Origin: VXNE01 sp965206615
Lineage (GTDB): Bacteria > Pseudomonadota > Gammaproteobacteria > Pseudomonadales > Azotimanducaceae
DNA length: 64,000 nt
Reading direction: 5' to 3'
Assembly: GCA_965206615.1 (NCBI GenBank)
Contig: CBDBKI010000005.1
Span: 3,658,001-3,722,000 of the forward strand
In this document: positions 60,615 to 64,000 of the stretch, piece by piece
Numbering within the stretch: the first letter of the stretch is position 1
Layout of the letters: each line of letters begins with the position of its first letter
Translations under genes and position numbers: made by a program
Notes under the pieces: generated by a model
The model's input: the letters and a program-made list of their open reading frames with translations, nothing else
Databases searched by the model: none
What the model was told of the DNA's origin: nothing

Positions 60615-61895
60615 TTACTGCGGACGGAGCTCCCGGGTCACGCCAGCGGCGATCAGCGCGTCCGCTTCCCCTGCGCCGAATCCGAGTTCCGCAAGGATCG
60701 CGCGCGTGTCCGCGGCAAACGGTCCGGTCGGCTCCCGCGGACGGAATCCGTCGCCATCCAGAGACACCGGCGGCGCGGGCGCGGTGAAGTCCCCGACCCG
60801 CGGGTGATGGAAGCGATGCAGCATCCCGTTGGCGCGCACGTGCGCGTCGTCGAACAGCTCCACCGGGAACTTCACCGGCGAGACGGGCACGCCCGCGGCA
60901 CGCAGCCGGGCGATCCAGTGCGCGCTCGGCTGCTCGCGCACGGTTGCCTCGATCTCCTGCATGAGCCGGTCATAGTATGCGTCGCTGTGCTCGTTGTCCG
61001 GCGCGTCGAGTTCGGCATCGTGCGCGCCCACCACCTCGAGGAACTTCACCCGCAGCGAGCGGCTGCCGCAGGCCACCGCGATCGGCAGATCCGCCGTGTC
61101 GTAGGTGCGGAAATAGACCTTGAGGAGGGGCATGGCGCGCGCCGACGTCATGCCCCGGGCCTGCTCCTCGAAGCCGACGCCGGCACCGCGCTGTCGCGCC
61201 AGCCGTTGCAGAATCTCCTCGTGCACGGGCGCGTCCTCGACTTCCGAGCGCACGAGCTGATTGTTGGCGAGGGTCATCGCGGCCTGCATCAGCGAGACGT
61301 CCACCGCGCCGCCGACGCCGGTCCGCTCACGCCGCAGGAGGGCCGAGGCGATGCCGAAGGCGAGACTCATCGCGCACATGTAGTCAGCGCTGACCGGGTC
61401 CCCCGGCGCGGGACGACCGTCCACCACGCGCCCGTTCGCCGCCATCAGGCCCGTACGCGCCTGCACCACGATATCCATGCCGGCGAGGTCCGCTTCCGGG
61501 CCGGCCTTGCCGAACGCCGTCACCGAACCGGACACCAGCCGCGGAAAGCGCTCCTGCAGCGTTTCCGGATCGAGACCGAGTTGCGCGTCGAGACCCGGGC
61601 GGAAGTTCATCAGGGCGACATCCGCCCACTCCAGCAGGCGGTCGATGACCGGACGCGCACCCTCCTCCCGGAGCGCCAGGGGCAGCGAACGCTTGCCGCG
61701 GTTGCGCGACAGGAAGATGCGCGTCTCGTAGGGCGCGATCTGGCGCAGCAGCCGCGTCGGATCCCCCGCCAGCGCCTCGACCTTGATGACCGTCGCGCCC
61801 CCTTCCGCCAGGAGTTGCGCGCAGAACGGCACCGAGACGAACTGTCCGAACTCGACGACACGGATGCCGGCGAAGGGTTGCGCGTCCTGCGTCAT
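60615..61895 (-). CDS. Class III (CaiB/BaiF) CoA-transferase
   Basis: A 426-residue family III CoA-transferase, moving CoA between acyl-CoA and a free acid. Seen: GIRVVEFGQFVSVPFCAQLL, GATVIKVEALAGDPTRLL, FLSRNRGKRSLPLAL, VVQARTGLMAANG and SADYMCAMSLAFGIASALL, which includes the expected catalytic Asp. The N-terminal Rossmann part and C-terminal FHHPRVGDFTAPAPPVSL are typical. ATG 61895 overlaps the glutathione transferase stop (ATGA). Substrate unknown. Confidence 0.88.
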   Translation of the reverse strand: MTQDAQPFAGIRVVEFGQFVSVPFCAQLLAEGGATVIKVEALAGDPTRLLRQIAPYETRIFLSRNRGKRSLPLALREEGARPVIDRLLEWADVALMNFRPGLDAQLGLDPETLQERFPRLVSGSVTAFGKAGPEADLAGMDIVVQARTGLMAANGRVVDGRPAPGDPVSADYMCAMSLAFGIASALLRRERTGVGGAVDVSLMQAAMTLANNQLVRSEVEDAPVHEEILQRLARQRGAGVGFEEQARGMTSARAMPLLKVYFRTYDTADLPIAVACGSRSLRVKFLEVVGAHDAELDAPDNEHSDAYYDRLMQEIEATVREQPSAHWIARLRAAGVPVSPVKFPVELFDDAHVRANGMLHRFHHPRVGDFTAPAPPVSLDGDGFRPREPTGPFAADTRAILAELGFGAGEADALIAAGVTRELRPQ

Positions 61896-62521
61896 GCGGG
61901 CGGACCGATCTCCGCCGCCAACGCTTCGTCCCTGGCGCTGGCCCGCAGGTGTGCCGGACGGGTGCTCATCCGCTCGTGGTAGTCCACGAAGGCAGGTCGC
62001 GCCGGGAGCGTGTGCAGGGTGTGGATGCCAAAGCCGATTTGCCACGCGACGTAGACATCGGCTGCGGAAAACGCCTCGCCCGCGACGTAGCCGCCGCCGG
62101 CAACGGCCTGTTCCAGTACGTCCACGACGGTGTCGAGGTCGCCGTATCCCACCCCCTGCCGCTGCTCGGCCATGATCTCGAAGCCGAGCAACCGGTTCGT
62201 CGTCGCCGCTTCCAGCGGGCCCGCCGCGAAGAACAGCCAGCGGTAGTACGCGCCGCGGGCGTTCGTGTCGGGCGCCAGGCCGGCCTCGGGGAACGCATCC
62301 GCGAGGTAGGCGCAGATGGCGGCCGCCTCGGTCACGACGACATCGCCGTGGCGCAGCGCGGGTACCTTGCCCATCGGGTTGACGGCTCGATACGCTGCGG
62401 ACTTCATCTCCTCGTACTGCAGCACCTCGACGCGGTATTCCTCCCCGACCTCCTCGAGCATCCAGCGCGCGATTCGGCCCCGGGACATGGGGTGCGTGTA
62501 AAAGATCAGTTCATTCGACAT
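61892..62521 (-). CDS. Glutathione S-transferase
   Basis: A 209-residue cytosolic GST. Seen: thioredoxin-like N-domain YTHPMSRGRIARWMLEEVG with the Ser/Arg of bacterial GSTs, VNPMGKVPALRHGDVVVTEA (cis-proline and glutathione-binding loop), and a helical C-domain with GEAFSAADVYVAWQIGFGI. It is translationally coupled to the CoA-transferase (ATGA). GST plus CoA-transferase suggests handling of an electrophilic acid, but this is inference. Confidence 0.9.
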   Translation of the reverse strand: MSNELIFYTHPMSRGRIARWMLEEVGEEYRVEVLQYEEMKSAAYRAVNPMGKVPALRHGDVVVTEAAAICAYLADAFPEAGLAPDTNARGAYYRWLFFAAGPLEAATTNRLLGFEIMAEQRQGVGYGDLDTVVDVLEQAVAGGGYVAGEAFSAADVYVAWQIGFGIHTLHTLPARPAFVDYHERMSTRPAHLRASARDEALAAEIGPPA

Positions 62522-62583
62522 CGGAGTTCTCCTGCATCGGCCCCCGACGGGACCGGTTGTTCACCATACGTCAGCACGCGGAC

Positions 62584-63577
62584 TCAAGCGCGCCGCCCGG
62601 GATCCGACGACGGGGCTTCGTAGAGCAACCCCGCCGCAATGTCCCGTGCTTCGGCAAGCGTATCGACCCTCCGCCCTTCCGGCATCTGCTGGAGGATGTT
62701 GAGCGCCTGCAACGTCTGCGCCACGGAGCCGGAGAGACCCATCACGATCGCCTCCGTGCGCGCCCTGGCGGCGTCGTCGAGCAGGCGGTCGAGGACCATG
62801 GCGGCGCTGTCGTCCACGTAGGTCGCCCCCGAGAAGTCGAAGATCATCACCTCGTGGTCCTTGATGTCCGCGCCGATCACCTCGGTCAACCTGTGCGACG
62901 ACGCCACCGTGAACCGTCCCCGCAGCGCGACCAGTCCCACCCGGGCGGCATACGGATCCTCGGCAAGGTCCTCCCTGCCGGCAAAGAAGGTCCGATCCTG
63001 CAACGGCACGGACATGACGCTGTCGAGCTCCAGGCGCTCGAGGCCACAGCGCCCCCACCGCGAGCGCCAGGAGGCCGATCGAGAGGGCGCTCACGTTCAT
63101 CGACGCAACCGCCTCCGGCAGCGCCCGGATCGCACCGAGCGCTCCGCCTGGCACCACCGGCAGCCCGAGTAGCGGCAGCACCTGCATCAGCACCACGATG
63201 ATGCCGATGCCGGACATGAAACCGGAGACCACCACGTGGGGCGTGTACGCGACGAAACGGCCGATCCGCGAGACGCCGAGCAGGACCTGCAGCAGCCCGC
63301 CGAGCACCACCACGGTCAGCGCTTCGGCGAGGGTGTTCGCGTGGCTCGTCACGATGACGGCCATGGCGACCGTCATGGGCGCGGTCGGACCCGATATCTG
63401 CGACCGCGTCCCCCCGAACATCGAGGCGAACAGACCCGTTGCGATGGCGCCGTAGAGGCCGGCGGCGGCGCCCATGCCGGACGCCACGCCAAACGCCAAC
63501 GCCACGGGCAAGGCCACAACCGCAGCGGTGACGCCTCCGAAGAGATCGCCGCGGAGGGTTTCGAGGTCGTATTTCAC
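62584..63577 (-). pseudogene. SulP anion transporter broken by an internal deletion
   Basis: From GTG 63577 about 190 codons encode the N-terminal helices of a SulP transporter: LFGGVTAAVVALPVALAFG, GLYGAIATGLFASMFGG, TQISGPTAPMTVAMAV-like SQISGPTAPMTVAMAVIVTS and VVVSGFMSGIGIIVVLM. At about 63045 the frame changes and the C-terminal part of the same family follows: ELDSVMSVPLQDRTFFAG, GRFTVASSHRLTEVIG and the STAS domain HEVMIFDFSGATYVDDSAA. Some 200 central residues are missing and the two parts are out of frame, so a full transporter cannot be made. The C-terminal part alone forms an open frame from ATG 63015. Confidence 0.75.
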
Positions 63578-63923
63578 GCCGACGGTTCTGGTACCCGTAT
63601 CTGGAACGCGCGGGACATCCGACGTGCCGCCAACACGGTGGAGCGGAGTCCTGCACGGCCCCGCGCCACGCCGGCGCTGTTGATTACGGCCTCCGTGTGC
63701 CCCCTTCGAGACCGTGCGCCGAATCATAGCCTTTCGGGGCGGTGAAACGACAGGAGACGCGCGCCGCGACCGCCCGCTACACGACCTTTCCACCGCCGCA
63801 GACAGGGTCCGCAGGCTCCCGGGAACGGGCTCGGGCGCGCGCATCTACAAAATTTGGCCACCGATGTCAATATTCCAACTTCCGGCCGCGGGCGCTAAAG
63901 TAGCGGGCCGCAGGGAGGAACCA
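63578..63923. other. 346-base spacer with no gene
   Basis: Divergent region between the SulP remnant and the rightward gene at 63924. AT-rich bases 63846-63880 (around AAAATTTGG and CAATATTCC) are the likeliest promoter area, and AGGGAGG lies before ATG 63924. No repeat or frame with family similarity is seen. Confidence 0.4.
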
Positions 63924-64000
63924 ATGGCAAACAAACCACGTACCGACGCGGCCATCGCCCGCACCAGGGAGCAACTCGCAGCAGACGTAGACGTCTTTCT
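63924..64000 (+). CDS. Unidentified protein, N-terminus only
   Basis: Twenty-five codons beginning MANKPRTDAAIARTREQ are in the window. AGGGAGG lies six bases before the ATG, which supports a true start. No signal peptide is visible. Too little is present to name a family. Confidence 0.6.
   Translation, partial: MANKPRTDAAIARTREQLAADVDVF

Overview
The window is one stretch of GC-rich bacterial chromosome, tightly packed on both strands with many 1- or 4-base stop/start overlaps. The lptG-lptF pair divergent from pepA-holC-valS is a gammaproteobacterial arrangement. The rest (formate dehydrogenase, Baeyer-Villiger monooxygenases, luciferase-like enzymes, PhyH dioxygenase, CaiB CoA-transferase, glutathione transferase) fits an aerobic, metabolically versatile, probably uncultured gammaproteobacterium. 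I see no rRNA, tRNA, CRISPR array, prophage or intact insertion sequence.

Left part (1-25 kb): a biotin carboxylase runs off the left edge, followed by a D-threonine-aldolase-like gene with a shrunken paralogue. A seven-gene moxR/bat operon then runs leftward (13.9 to 3.6 kb): MoxR ATPase, DUF58, DUF4381 lipoprotein, BatA, BatB, a large BatC-like coiled-coil protein and a BatD-BatE fusion. Next come lptG/lptF (LPS export), pepA-holC, valS, a serine-hydrolase lipoprotein, an O-methyltransferase, a small unknown gene coupled to an HpcH/HpaI aldolase, and a PhyH dioxygenase.

Middle (26-50 kb): a small membrane protein sits behind a strongly foldable leader. A leftward operon encodes a decayed TonB receptor, a cytochrome c5-like lipoprotein, a Tat-exported FAD oxidase and a Tat-exported PLP-fold protein. 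An accessory catabolic zone follows: two short-chain dehydrogenases, two FAD monooxygenases with Baeyer-Villiger fingerprints, two luciferase-family flavoproteins, a serine hydrolase, a DUF3604 PHP-fold protein, two Uma2-family paralogues, a 2-hydroxyacid dehydrogenase, an NCS2 permease with a soluble tail and a CmcJ/NvfI-like protein.

Right part (50-64 kb): an Ldh-family oxidoreductase, then a soluble NAD-linked formate dehydrogenase operon (fdsG, fdsB, fdsA, fdhD, mobA-like), a sulfatase lipoprotein, a Coq4-like protein with a beta-carbonic anhydrase, a CoA-transferase with a glutathione transferase, and a SulP transporter broken by an internal deletion. A new rightward gene starts at the right edge.

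Two themes cut across the window. Intergenic spaces carry several families of short palindromic repeats, often touching a stop codon, and one has entered a coding sequence. At least three genes (aldolase paralogue, TonB receptor, SulP) show internal deletions. The best candidates for undescribed biology are the Tat-exported PLP/FAD/cytochrome module (28.5-31.5 kb), the folded leader at 26.1 kb and the palindrome over the formate dehydrogenase promoter.
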